DNA of 64,000 nucleotides from Porticoccaceae bacterium (GTDB taxonomy: Bacteria; Pseudomonadota; Gammaproteobacteria; Pseudomonadales; Porticoccaceae): assembly GCA_018069525.1 (NCBI GenBank), contig JAGPUQ010000019.1, positions 1 to 64,000 of the forward strand. The letters run 5' to 3'. A program made the translations under genes and the position numbers. The notes under the pieces were generated by a model. The model was given only the letters and a program-made list of their open reading frames with translations. It was not told the origin of the DNA and ran no database searches. Of the stretch, positions 1 to 8,442 are shown in pieces. Each line of letters begins with the position of its first letter. The first letter of the stretch is position 1.

Positions 1-187
1 GATGATAGTGATTATCCATTAAACAGTAGGCATGACAGACCCAGTTATAGGTGTCACAGACACGCTCCAATACAGATAAAAACGCTAGCCTGTCATCATC
101 GTCTTCATAGATTGCTTCCCGACGATCACCTCGCGAGGTGATGTGGTACAGCGCTCCGGCAAATTCCAGCCTAAGGGGTCTGGCCAT
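1..187 (-). CDS. REP-associated tyrosine transposase (RAYT, Y1/IS200-like), 5' part, runs off the window
   Basis: The first 62 codons read leftwards from an ATG at 187 and leave the window at base 1. The start MARPLRLEFAGALYHITSRG and the later DNHYH (residues 58-62, the HxH metal-binding motif of Y1 HUH transposases) identify the RAYT/TnpA_REP family, single-strand transposases linked to hairpin repeats. The codons for HITSRG contain an 18-bp perfect palindrome at 125-142. The first 38 codons and the upstream DNA closely match the deleted copy at 2723-2998, so this is probably the larger parent or sister element. Whether it is intact cannot be judged. Confidence 0.85.
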   Translation of the reverse strand, partial: MARPLRLEFAGALYHITSRGDRREAIYEDDDDRLAFLSVLERVCDTYNWVCHAYCLMDNHYH

Positions 188-236
188 AGTTGTATTGAAT
201 CGATATTAATAGAACAGCAAGGCTAGCAAAATCAGA

Positions 237-260
237 ATCATAAATCAAAGACCTGACCCC
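237..260 (+). repeat. Terminal repeat of the RAYT element (solo outer end)
   Basis: ATCATAAATCAAAGACCTGA followed by CCCC lies 50 bp upstream of the transposase start at 187. The same sequence occurs at 2974-2998 and inverted at 2719-2743, so it marks the outer boundary of the element that extends off the left edge. The matching end would lie outside the window. Confidence 0.75.
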
Positions 261-402
261 ATTTTTCCTTTACCCTTATCGACTGCAAGTTAAGGTTTCC
301 AAAGGAAAAGTTGACGGGCCTGGGATGGGGGAATAGTATTTCTAAAGAATAGATCGAGGTTTAAATGAACAGGCGCCAATTTTTCGCGACCATTGTCAGC
401 CC

Positions 403-421
403 GCTGCAACTCCGTTGCAGC
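403..421. other. Stem-loop just downstream of prpD
   Basis: GCTGCAAC-TCC-GTTGCAGC is a perfect 8-bp stem with a 3-nt loop, beginning 4 bp beyond the prpD stop codon at 426. No T-tract follows on the minus strand, so it is not a canonical intrinsic terminator. It may protect the 3' end of the transcript or act together with Rho. Confidence 0.5.
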
Positions 422-425
422 ATGG

Positions 426-1922
426 TCAAGCCATCATCAAATCCATAAATTCATGCACCGGGGTTGCCTCCAGCTGAGCCTGATCCTGACACAGAGCAAA
501 AATTTCCATACACCTTGGCGGTGGGAAGCAGGTGGCCAGATTACGCTGGAATTTCTCCTCCAGTAGCGGAATACCCTCGGCGCGGCGACGGCGATGTCCC
601 AGCGGATATTCCACCGTAACCTGCGCTGTGGCGCTGCCATCCTTAAAAAATACCTGCACCGCGTTAGCAATAGAGCGCTTGTCCGGATCGTGGTAGTCCC
701 GCGAATAGCGCGGTTCCTCTACGATTTGCATTTTTCCCCGCATTTCATCGATTAATGGATGAGCGGCATGAAAACTGTCTGCGTAGTGGGTCGCCTCCAG
801 CGCCCCGAAAATTAGCGGCACCGCCGTCATATATTGCAGGCAGTGGTCCCGGTCGGCGGGGTTAGCCAGAGGCCCGACCTTGGAGATAATACGAATCGCC
901 GACTCGTGGGTGGTGATCACAATTGTTTCGATTTCATGCAAACGGTCTTTCACCTGCGGGTGCAAAATCACCGCTGCCTCGCACGATGTCTGGGCGTGAA
1001 ATTCCGCTGGGAAGGAGATTTTGAACAGGATATTCTCCATCACATAACTACCGTACTGCCGCTGAAATTTAAACTGCCGCTCTGTTGGTGCCTTTAGTTT
1101 TAAATCCGCGCAGGTCTGGCTGAACGCTACATCATAAAAACCCCACTGCCGCGCCGTCAGCACTCCCGGAATACCCATCTCACCGCGCATGGTTATATCC
1201 GCCAGGCGCACTGCGCGGGAAGTGGCGTCCCCCGCCGCCCAGGACTTGCGCGAACCTGCGTTGGGTGCGTGCCGGTAAGTGCGCAACGCCGAGCCATCCA
1301 CCCAGGCCTGAGACAGAGCAGCCATAACCTGCTCCCGGTTCCCACCCATCAATTTGCACACCACTGCCGTTGAAGCTACCCGCACCAGCAACACGTGACA
1401 TAGCCCAACCCGATTAAAACTATTTTCCAGTGCGATCACACCCTGAATTTCGTGCGCCATCACCATCGCTTCCAGCACGGTTTCTATGCATAACACCGTC
1501 TTGCCCGTGGCCAAGTTACGCTGAGAAATGTAGTCGCAGACCGCCAGAATACCGCCGAGATTGTCCGATGGATGCCCCCACTCCGCTGCCAGCCAGGTGT
1601 CGTTGTAATCGAGCCAACGAATGGTACAACCGATATCCCAGGCAGCTTTCACCGGATCCATGCGAAAAGCCGTGCCCGGCACCCGCGCGCCATGCGGCAC
1701 CACCGTACCCTCCACCAACGGACCAAGATGACGGGCACATTCCGGGAACTGTAACGCCAACAATCCGCAGCCCAGCGTATCCATCAGGCAGTTGCGGGCG
1801 GTGTTCATGGCCTCCGCTGAATCAATTTGATAATTCAACACGTAGTCGGCGACATCCTGAATCACCTGGTCGTAATCAGGACGGATATTGCGATCCGCAT
1901 TCATATCTGCCTGTGGACTCAT
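426..1922 (-). CDS. prpD: 2-methylcitrate dehydratase PrpD (MmgE/PrpD family)
   Basis: The 498-residue product matches the cofactor-free MmgE/PrpD family at full length. PrpD dehydrates 2-methylcitrate in cytoplasmic propionate catabolism. Family sequence is seen in the N-terminal helical domain ([10 protein letters not shown] near residue 50, then RWLDYNDTW and GHPSDNLGG near residues 103-123) and in the C-terminal lid. The ATG at 1922 follows a good AAGGAG site. It lies downstream of prpBC-acnD-prpF on the same strand but is cut off from prpF by a mobile-element remnant and a broken gene. AcnD plus PrpF can replace PrpD, so the cell may hold two routes to methylisocitrate. Confidence 0.93.
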   Translation of the reverse strand: MSPQADMNADRNIRPDYDQVIQDVADYVLNYQIDSAEAMNTARNCLMDTLGCGLLALQFPECARHLGPLVEGTVVPHGARVPGTAFRMDPVKAAWDIGCTIRWLDYNDTWLAAEWGHPSDNLGGILAVCDYISQRNLATGKTVLCIETVLEAMVMAHEIQGVIALENSFNRVGLCHVLLVRVASTAVVCKLMGGNREQVMAALSQAWVDGSALRTYRHAPNAGSRKSWAAGDATSRAVRLADITMRGEMGIPGVLTARQWGFYDVAFSQTCADLKLKAPTERQFKFQRQYGSYVMENILFKISFPAEFHAQTSCEAAVILHPQVKDRLHEIETIVITTHESAIRIISKVGPLANPADRDHCLQYMTAVPLIFGALEATHYADSFHAAHPLIDEMRGKMQIVEEPRYSRDYHDPDKRSIANAVQVFFKDGSATAQVTVEYPLGHRRRRAEGIPLLEEKFQRNLATCFPPPRCMEIFALCQDQAQLEATPVHEFMDLMMA

Positions 1923-2134
1923 TATGGGAACTCCTTCTCATCTGTGCTTGCCAGCATATTACATTAATAAACCCTCGCCTTAACTTACGCCAACGGCCTT
2001 CTGAACGCCAACATTTCAGAAGCGCATTTATGTAATACACCAGGGGACTATCCGATTTCTATTGTTTATTATTATTTTGTATTCTGTGTAGAGCTCTTAA
2101 ATTACTAAATTTTTTTGCGATATCGGCAGCCGTG

Positions 2135-2680
2135 CTAGTTATTGGCTATCACTGGCCATGGATCGATATCCACCAGCCCGATCATGGTCTGATTTTTTAA
2201 ATCCCTCACCGCCAGCTGATCGCTTCCCTTGGGTGAGACTAATGGGAAAACCCGTGTATTGGGAGTAACCGCATCAGGCCACTGCTTGTTGATTTTCTCA
2301 GCCAGGTCGGCTGGTATATTTTCCAACAGAACTCCCCGTTCCTGCATAACCAAATTAACTTTCTCCAGCGGCCGGTACAGATGCGGGAGATATTCGATAT
2401 CGAGACCGCCTGCAAGGGTGCTAAATAACATCTCCTGCTGTTCCTTCGGATCGTCCGGCAAGGCGGTACCAATTATTTGTGGCAAATGGGCTTTTAGCTC
2501 AGGGTAATTAACCGCGTCAAAATCAACGCCCTCGGTATTCGCAAGCACAACCTCAAAATGGTCGATGGCATAGACCAGGTACAGGGGTCGTTCCTTATAG
2601 ATGACGGACAAGCCATAAACTAACGCTGCCGGCTGAAACGCTACAATAACCGACAGCTCAAATTTCAGACTGGGTTTACA
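2135..2680 (-). pseudogene. TfpX/TfpZ-family type IV pilin accessory protein, 5'-truncated
   Basis: A frame open from 2692 down to the stop at 2135 contains SLKFELSVIVAF, AALVYGLSVIY and ERPLYLVYAIDHFEVV. That is the last membrane helix plus the start of the periplasmic domain of TfpX/TfpZ-type accessory proteins, and it ends with DPWPVIANN. Roughly 180 residues remain where the family usually has about 240. The N-terminal helix region is missing, and homology stops near 2680, about 40 bp from the RAYT-derived element at 2719. A TTG at 2611 could start a 158-residue soluble fragment, but in-frame homology continues upstream of it. I read it as a gene decapitated by insertion or deletion. Identification rests on remembered family consensus. 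Confidence 0.72.
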
Positions 2681-2718
2681 AAGAAAAACGGGGTCAAAAA
2701 AACGAAAAAAGAAAAAAT

Positions 2719-2998
2719 GGGGTCAGGTCTTTGATTTATGATGCCTGATAATACCGCTCACCGATGAATAATGCGGCCCAAAGTAATCCCCTATTTCCTT
2801 CAAGGTATACAGATAAAAACGCTAGCCTGTCATCATCGTCTTCATAGATTGCTTCCCGACGATCACCTCGCGAGGTGACGTGATACAGCGCTCCGGCAAT
2901 TTCCAGCCTAAGGGGTCTGGCCATAGTGTGTATTGAGTCGACGTTGATAAAACAACAAGGCTAGCAACACTATCATCATAAATCAAAGACCTGACCCT
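2719..2998. mobile_element. MITE-like internally deleted RAYT element with 25-bp terminal inverted repeats
   Basis: The left end (2719-2743, GGGGTCAGGTCTTTGATT and on) is the inverted copy of the right end (2974-2998), with 24 of 25 positions matching. Between them lie the first 38 transposase codons (2811-2924) and its last ~26 codons, nothing else. The upstream part (about 2925-2998) matches 188-260 closely. The element is therefore a non-autonomous derivative of the transposon at the left edge, about 280 bp long, and would depend on a transposase supplied in trans. Confidence 0.8.
2723..2924 (-). pseudogene. RAYT transposase remnant: N-terminus joined out of frame to C-terminal helix-turn-helix
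   Basis: From the ATG at 2924 the frame gives MARPLRLEIAGALYHVTSRG and on to residue 38, matching the transposase at the left edge. It then switches frame: the +1 register reads LKEIGDYFGPHYSSVSGIIR before a TGA at 2725, which is the family's C-terminal DNA-binding helix-turn-helix. The catalytic core, including HxH and the Tyr, is deleted. The parental stop codon falls inside the terminal repeat. The in-frame 62-residue product would end in frame-shifted sequence and is not expected to function. Confidence 0.8.
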
Positions 2999-3050
2999 AT
3001 TAGTTTCTGACCCTATTAGTTTCTATTAGTTTCCTGACCCTATTAGTTTC
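2991..3050. repeat. 17-bp tandem repeat copied from the element end
   Basis: The unit CTGACCCTATTAGTTTC occurs at 2991-3007, 3007-3023 (sharing one base) and 3034-3050, with a partial copy at 3023-3033. The first unit begins inside the terminal repeat, so the array grew from the element/host junction. Confidence 0.85.
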
Positions 3051-3189
3051 CTTTTTACAAGCTCTTTATTTTCAGTGAATTAGAAGCACAAAAGTGTTCG
3101 CGAGACGGTGGTTACTGATCTTGAGAGTTATCCTCAGAACCAATAGAGTCAAGCTCGATTAATTTTTGAAGGCTATCCTGAAACACTCC

Positions 3190-4368
3190 TTAAAACGAAT
3201 CCCCAGGCACCCTCACCCACCCTTCCATTAGCACTCGAGCACTACGGCTCATACTCGCTTTATTCACCACCCATTCGCCATCGGCCTGACTGGCTTCTGC
3301 GCCAACTCGTAAGGTTCCGGAAGGATGTCCAAAGCGCACGGCATTGCGGGCTTCACCACCAGCGGCGAGATTGACTAAGGTGCCGGGAATGGCAGCGGCA
3401 GTACCAATGGCTACGGCAGCGGTACCCATCATGGCGTGATGGAGTTTACCCATGGATAAGGCACGCACCTGTAGATCGATATCGGCTACGGTGATATTTT
3501 TACCGCTGGAAGAAACGTAATCGCTGGGTGGTGCAACGAAGGCTACTTTTGGCGTGTGCTGGCGGGCTGCGGCTTCGTCAATATTTTGGATCAAGCCCAT
3601 CTTCACCGCACCGTAGGCGCGGATGGTTTCGAACATGGCGAGTGCTTTGGGATCGCCGTTAATGGCGTCCTGCAACTCTGCACCGGTGTAATCGATAGCC
3701 TCGGCTTTGATAAAGATGGTGGGGATACCGGCATTAATCATAGTGGCTTCAAAGGTACCGACACCGGGTACTTCAAGTTCATCAACTAGATTACCGGTGG
3801 GGAACATGGCGCCGTCGCCATCGGCGGGGTCGAGAAAATCCACTTGTACTTCCGCCGCCGGGAAGGTCACGCCATCGAGTTCGAAGTCACCGGTTTCCTG
3901 CACTTCGCCATTGGACATCGGCACATGAGCAACAATGGTTTTTTTGATATTGGCCTGCCAGATACGAATCACGGCAATGCCATCGGCGGGAATACGTTCG
4001 GCATCGACCAGACCATTACTGATGGCAAAAGCACCAACCGCCGCAGTGAGGTTGCCGCAGTTGCCACTCCAGTCGACAAAGGCTTTGTCGATAGCGACCT
4101 GACCGAAGAGATAATCTACATCGTGATCGGGCTGAGTGCTTTTCGACAAAATCACTGTTTTGCTGGTACTGGAAGTTGCACCGCCCATGCCGTCGGTTTG
4201 CTTGCCGTAGGGATCGGGGCTGCCGATGACTCGCAGTAAGAGTGCATCCCGCGCTGCTCCCGGAACCTGTGCGACTTCCGGTAAATTTTGCAGGCTAAAA
4301 AAGACGCCTTTACTGGTGCCGCCACGCATATAGGTGGCGGGGATTTTGATTTGGGGTGCGTGTGCCAT
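3190..4368 (-). CDS. prpF: 2-methylaconitate cis-trans isomerase PrpF
   Basis: PrpF isomerises trans-2-methylaconitate, the product of AcnD, to the cis form used by aconitase. The 392-residue length and the N-terminal ATYMRGGTSKGVFF are typical of this diaminopimelate-epimerase-fold family, as are SGNCGNLTAAVGAF near residue 100 and the late HPSGTLRVGAE. The ATG at 4368 follows AAGGAGA at the usual distance and lies 33 bp after the acnD stop, so the two genes are surely cotranscribed. About 140 bp after its stop the repeats and the RAYT mini-element begin. Confidence 0.95.
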   Translation of the reverse strand: MAHAPQIKIPATYMRGGTSKGVFFSLQNLPEVAQVPGAARDALLLRVIGSPDPYGKQTDGMGGATSSTSKTVILSKSTQPDHDVDYLFGQVAIDKAFVDWSGNCGNLTAAVGAFAISNGLVDAERIPADGIAVIRIWQANIKKTIVAHVPMSNGEVQETGDFELDGVTFPAAEVQVDFLDPADGDGAMFPTGNLVDELEVPGVGTFEATMINAGIPTIFIKAEAIDYTGAELQDAINGDPKALAMFETIRAYGAVKMGLIQNIDEAAARQHTPKVAFVAPPSDYVSSSGKNITVADIDLQVRALSMGKLHHAMMGTAAVAIGTAAAIPGTLVNLAAGGEARNAVRFGHPSGTLRVGAEASQADGEWVVNKASMSRSARVLMEGWVRVPGDSF

Positions 4369-4401
4369 AAGTATTCTCCTTAAGCCGCCGTGTTCGGTTT
4401 T

Positions 4402-7008
4402 TTAGTTAACGGTTGAGGACTCGAGAAAATCCTGAGCAAAGCGCTGCAACACACCGCCGGCTTCATACACCGATAATTCTTCGGCGGTATCCAGGCGACA
4501 GGTCACGGGTACATCCACAACCTCACCGTCTTTACGATTTATGCGCAGCGTCAGTTCAGCACGGGGGCTGGCTACGCCAATCACGTCGAAGGTTTCAGTG
4601 CCGTCGATGGCGTAGGTATGACGATTGTCACCGGCTTTAAACTCCAGCGGCATTACACCCATACCCACCAGGTTGGTGCGGTGAATGCGCTCAAAGCCTT
4701 CGGCGACGATGGCCTCAACACCCGCCAGCCGCACACCTTTAGCAGCCCAGTCTCGCGAAGAGCCCTGCCCGTAGTCGGCACCGGCAACAATAATCAGCGG
4801 TTGCTTGCGCTCCATGTAGGTTTCAATGGCTTCCCACATACGGCTGATTTTGCCCTCTGGCTCAATGCGAGCCAGTGAACCCTGTTTCACTTTGCCATCT
4901 TCCTGAACCATTTCGTTAAACAGTTTTGGGTTGGCGAAGGTGGCACGCTGAGCCGTGAGGTGGTCACCGCGGTGAGTCGCATAAGAATTAAAGTCCACTT
5001 CCGGCAAGCCCATCTTAGCCAGATAAGCACCAGCGGCACTGTCGAGCTGAATGGCATTGGAGGGCGACAGATGATCGGTGGTGATATTGTCACCGAGTAC
5101 CGCCAGAGGACGCATACCTTTCATCGTGCGCTCACCGGCCAGTGCGCCTTCCCAATAAGGGGGGCGACGGATATACGTGGTCTGCGGACGCCAGTCGTAC
5201 AACGGACTCACCTTCTCGCCGTCGTCGTCTTTGATTTCAAACATCGGGATGTAAACATCGCGGAATTGTTGCGGTTTCACGCTGGCCGCAACAATGGCAT
5301 CGATTTCTTCATCGCTGGGCCAGATATCCTTGAGAGTAACTGGGTTACCGTCTGGGTCGATACCGAGAACATCTTTTTCGATATCAAAACGAATCGTACC
5401 GGCGATGGCATAAGCCACGACCAGCGGTGGCGACGCCAGAAAAGCCTGCTTAGCGTAGGGGTGAATACGACCATCGAAATTGCGATTGCCGGACAATACT
5501 GCGGTGGCGTAAAGATCGCGGTCGACCACTTCCTGCTGGATAAGCGGGTCTAACGCACCGCTCATGCCGTTACAGGTGGTACAGGCAAAGCCGACAATGC
5601 CAAAGCCCAGTTGTTCTAATTCCGACAATAGCCCAGCTTCTTCCAGATACATTTTCACGGTCTTCGAACCCGGTGCCAGGGAGGTTTTCACCCAGGGCTT
5701 ACGGGTCAAGCCCAGCTTATTGGCATTGCGGGCGATAAGCCCCGCCGCAATCACGTTGCGGGGATTACTGGTATTGGTACAACTAGTAATGGCCGCAATA
5801 ATCACTGCGCCATCGGGCATTAAGCCCTCTTCGTTTTCGACCACACCGGAGATACCGCGCGCCGCTAATTCGGAGGTCGGCACTCGGGCGTGGGGGTTGG
5901 ATGGCCCGGCGATGGTACGTACCACGGAGGACAGATCAAAGTTCAACACACGTGGGTACTCGGCCTTGCTCAGGGTATCGGCCCACAGGCCGGTGTGTTT
6001 GGCATAGGTTTCAACCAGCTTCACCTGCTCCGCGTCGCGACCCGTAAGTTTGAGATAGTCGATAGTTTGCTCATCGATATAAAACATCGCGGCGGTGGCA
6101 CCAAACTCCGGAGTCATATTGGAAATGGTTGCGCGATCACCCAAAGTTAGACTAGCGGCACCTTCGCCAAAGAACTCAAGATACGAGGACACCACTTTGG
6201 CGTTGCGCAGAAATTCGGTCAGCGCCAGCACGACGTCCGTAGCGGTAATACCAGGCTGGGGCTTACCACTCAGCTCGACGCCGATAATGTCCGGCAGGCG
6301 CATATAAGAAGGCCGACCCAGCATTACGGTTTCAGCTTCGAGACCACCGACACCGATGGCAATAACACCCAGGGCATCGACGTGGGGAGTGTGGCTGTCG
6401 GTACCGACGAGGGTATCGGGGAAAGCTACGCCATCCCGCGCCTGAATCACCGGAGACATTTTCTCCAGATTAATTTGGTGCATGATGCCGTTGCCGGGCT
6501 GAATCACGTCAACGTTTTTGAACGCTTTTTTGGTCCAGTTAATAAAGTGGAAGCGGTCGTCGTTGCGACGGTCTTCAATGGCGCGATTGAGTTCAAAAGC
6601 GTCTGTTTCAAAACCCGCGTGTTCAACCGCCAGCGAGTGATCCACAATTAACTGGGTTGGCACCACCGGATTCACTTCTGCTGGGTCGCCACCCTTCTCG
6701 GCAATTGCGTCCCGCAAACCCGCAAGGTCAACCAAAGCGGTTTGACCAAGAATATCGTGACACACCACGCGCGCCGGATACCAGGGGAAATCCAGATCTT
6801 GTCTGCGCTCGATAATTTGCTTGAGCGAATCCGTCAGTACAGCGGGATCGCAGCGACGCACCAGGTTTTCGGCATAAACACGCGAGACGTAGGGCAGTGT
6901 TTCATAGGCACCGGGCTGGATTGCATCGACAGCGGCACGAGTGTCAAAAAAATCCAGGTCAGTACCGGGAAGTGGTTTGCGGTAATCAGTATTCATCGCT
7001 TGGCTCAT
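4402..7008 (-). CDS. acnD: Fe/S-dependent 2-methylcitrate dehydratase AcnD
   Basis: AcnD is an aconitase-A-like enzyme that dehydrates 2-methylcitrate to 2-methyl-trans-aconitate, which PrpF then isomerises. The 868-residue product has both aconitase domains. The 4Fe-4S ligand motifs are SCTNTSNPRN and FACTTCNGMSG, and the C-terminal swivel domain has GADYGQGSSRDWAAKG. Immediate linkage to prpF is the usual sign that separates AcnD from housekeeping aconitase. The 215-bp gap from prpC carries a 13-bp direct repeat and a 14-bp tandem array, so an internal promoter is likely. A second in-frame ATG lies four codons in. Confidence 0.95.
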   Translation of the reverse strand: MSQAMNTDYRKPLPGTDLDFFDTRAAVDAIQPGAYETLPYVSRVYAENLVRRCDPAVLTDSLKQIIERRQDLDFPWYPARVVCHDILGQTALVDLAGLRDAIAEKGGDPAEVNPVVPTQLIVDHSLAVEHAGFETDAFELNRAIEDRRNDDRFHFINWTKKAFKNVDVIQPGNGIMHQINLEKMSPVIQARDGVAFPDTLVGTDSHTPHVDALGVIAIGVGGLEAETVMLGRPSYMRLPDIIGVELSGKPQPGITATDVVLALTEFLRNAKVVSSYLEFFGEGAASLTLGDRATISNMTPEFGATAAMFYIDEQTIDYLKLTGRDAEQVKLVETYAKHTGLWADTLSKAEYPRVLNFDLSSVVRTIAGPSNPHARVPTSELAARGISGVVENEEGLMPDGAVIIAAITSCTNTSNPRNVIAAGLIARNANKLGLTRKPWVKTSLAPGSKTVKMYLEEAGLLSELEQLGFGIVGFACTTCNGMSGALDPLIQQEVVDRDLYATAVLSGNRNFDGRIHPYAKQAFLASPPLVVAYAIAGTIRFDIEKDVLGIDPDGNPVTLKDIWPSDEEIDAIVAASVKPQQFRDVYIPMFEIKDDDGEKVSPLYDWRPQTTYIRRPPYWEGALAGERTMKGMRPLAVLGDNITTDHLSPSNAIQLDSAAGAYLAKMGLPEVDFNSYATHRGDHLTAQRATFANPKLFNEMVQEDGKVKQGSLARIEPEGKISRMWEAIETYMERKQPLIIVAGADYGQGSSRDWAAKGVRLAGVEAIVAEGFERIHRTNLVGMGVMPLEFKAGDNRHTYAIDGTETFDVIGVASPRAELTLRINRKDGEVVDVPVTCRLDTAEELSVYEAGGVLQRFAQDFLESSTVN

Positions 7009-7054
7009 AGGATAAGTAACACATTTAAATAGTAGTTAGAAAAAATTAAACCTG

Positions 7055-7089
7055 ATCGGCGCTATAATTAAACGCAATCGGCGTTATAA
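7055..7089. promoter_or_regulatory. Pair of 13-bp direct repeats upstream of acnD (candidate operator)
   Basis: ATCGGCGCTATAA (7055-7067) and ATCGGCGTTATAA (7077-7089) differ at one base and start 22 bp apart, about two helical turns. They lie 47-81 bp upstream of the acnD start. This spacing suits a dimeric regulator on one DNA face. No regulator gene for the prp cluster is in the window, so the binding protein is unknown. Confidence 0.45.
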
Positions 7090-7145
7090 AGAAGAAAGGG
7101 AGCAGCCCGTATGATGGTCAACTCCCCCTTTAAATCAACACTATC

Positions 7146-7201
7146 AATAAGTGCCTATTAATAAGTACCTGTTAATAAGCACCTATTAATCCGTACTTAT
7201 T
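7146..7201. repeat. 14-bp tandem repeat, four copies, between prpC and acnD
   Basis: Four consecutive 14-mers: AATAAGTGCCTATT, AATAAGTACCTGTT, AATAAGCACCTATT and AATCCGTACTTATT. The array begins 22 bp beyond the prpC stop. The core AATAAGTA recurs inverted in the array at 8401-8442. Confidence 0.9.
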
Positions 7202-7223
7202 AACTGGCAATTAGTGTTAGCAA

Positions 7224-8345
7224 TCAACGCTGCGCAATAGGTGTAACCTTGCGTAGCTCTTCACCAACGTACTCGGCACTGGGGCGAATAATTCGGTTGT
7301 CGGCGCGTTGTTCAAACACGTGAGCGGCCCAGCCGGTCAAACGCGACATCACGAAGATCGGCGTAAACAATTTAGTGGGAATACCCATAAAGTGGTAAGC
7401 CGAGGCGTGGAAGAAATCTGCGTTACAGAACAGTTTCTTCTCGCGCCACATCACTTCTTCACAGCGTACAGACACAGGATAGAGCACGGTGTCGCCAACG
7501 TCGGCGGCGAGTTTTTCTGACCACTCTTTAATAATGGCGTTACGCGGATCACATTCGCTGTAGACCGCGTGGCCAAAGCCCATAATTTTTTCTTTGCGCT
7601 CCAGCATACCCATCATTTCGGTTTCTGCTTGATCGGCACTGGTGAAACCTTCAATCATTTCCATTGCGGCTTCGTTAGCACCGCCGTGCAGCGGGCCACG
7701 CAAACTACCGATGGCTGCGGTCACACAGGAGTGGATGTCCGATAAGGTGGAGGCACATACCCTGCCGGTAAACGTAGAGGCGTTAAATTCGTGCTCGGCG
7801 TAGAGGATCAACGAAACGTTCATCACTCGCTCGTGCAAGTCATTGGGTTTTTCGCCACGTAGCATGGTAAGAAAATGTGCGCCGACGGAATCGTCGTCAG
7901 TTTCGGTTTCTACTTTGACACCGTCGTGACTAAAACGGTACCAGTAACAAATCATCGAGGGGAACGTCGCCAATAAGCGATCCGCCATGTCGTCTTGCTG
8001 CGAAAAGTCAGTTTCGGTTTCCAGGTTGCCCAGGAAAGAACAACCGGTGCGCATCACATCCATCGGGTGCGCGCTGGCTGGAATGCGCTCCAGTACGTCT
8101 TTTAGCGCTTGCGGTAAACCCCGCAGGCCTTTCAGTTTAGTTTTATAGGCATCCAGCTCGGATTGATTCGGTAGCGCGCCCTTGAGAATCAGATAAGCGA
8201 CCTCTTCAAATACGCAAACTTCTGCAAGATCTTTTACATCGTAACCGCGGTAGGTCAGCCCTGAGCCATCTTTACCTACAGTCGAAAGTGCAGTTTTTCC
8301 CGCGACTTGTCCACGGAGGCCTGCGCCTGAAAGTACTTTTGCCAT
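7224..8345 (-). CDS. prpC: 2-methylcitrate synthase PrpC
   Basis: PrpC condenses propionyl-CoA with oxaloacetate to 2-methylcitrate. The 373-residue length fits the short type II citrate synthase/methylcitrate synthase group rather than hexameric GltA. Visible active-site stretches are LHGGANEAAM, MGFGHAVY and NADFFHASAYHFMG (catalytic His, His and Asp regions). The ATG at 8345 follows AGAGGA. It lies between prpB (83-bp gap) and acnD in the standard gammaproteobacterial order. Confidence 0.94.
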   Translation of the reverse strand: MAKVLSGAGLRGQVAGKTALSTVGKDGSGLTYRGYDVKDLAEVCVFEEVAYLILKGALPNQSELDAYKTKLKGLRGLPQALKDVLERIPASAHPMDVMRTGCSFLGNLETETDFSQQDDMADRLLATFPSMICYWYRFSHDGVKVETETDDDSVGAHFLTMLRGEKPNDLHERVMNVSLILYAEHEFNASTFTGRVCASTLSDIHSCVTAAIGSLRGPLHGGANEAAMEMIEGFTSADQAETEMMGMLERKEKIMGFGHAVYSECDPRNAIIKEWSEKLAADVGDTVLYPVSVRCEEVMWREKKLFCNADFFHASAYHFMGIPTKLFTPIFVMSRLTGWAAHVFEQRADNRIIRPSAEYVGEELRKVTPIAQR

Positions 8346-8372
8346 GCTAAATTCCTCTAAAATTAATCGGTC

Positions 8373-8442
8373 TTACTAATGTTTACGTTACTAGTTTCGG
8401 CTACTTATTCTTACCTACTTATTCTTGGCTACTTATTTTTGC
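8373..8442. repeat. Degenerate 14-bp tandem repeat between prpB and prpC
   Basis: Units of 14 bp begin at 8373, 8387, 8401, 8415 and 8429. The last three are nearly identical (CTACTTATTCTTAC, CTACTTATTCTTGG, CTACTTATTTTTGC); the first two are more diverged. The final unit includes the prpB stop codon and the last codons of the gene, so the array has grown up to, and into, the coding end. Confidence 0.8.

Noticed and set aside
1430-2035. A 201-codon open frame on the plus strand opposite prpD
   Set aside because: Pro/Arg/Cys-rich translation without family likeness, antisense to a full-length prpD with a good ribosome site.
2689-2700. An extra GGGGTCA just outside the left terminal repeat, as a nested element end
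   Set aside because: Only seven bases match before it turns into an A-rich run; chance or slippage is enough to explain it.
3051-3189. A short minus-strand peptide frame (QDSLQKLIELDSIG and on, ending near 3112) right after prpF
   Set aside because: It opens with AAGGAG placed too close to a GTG and codes for only about 25 residues. It could be the tail of a deleted gene, but nothing identifies it.
4960-5553. A 197-codon open frame on the plus strand opposite acnD
   Set aside because: Shadow of acnD; no domain and no ribosome site.
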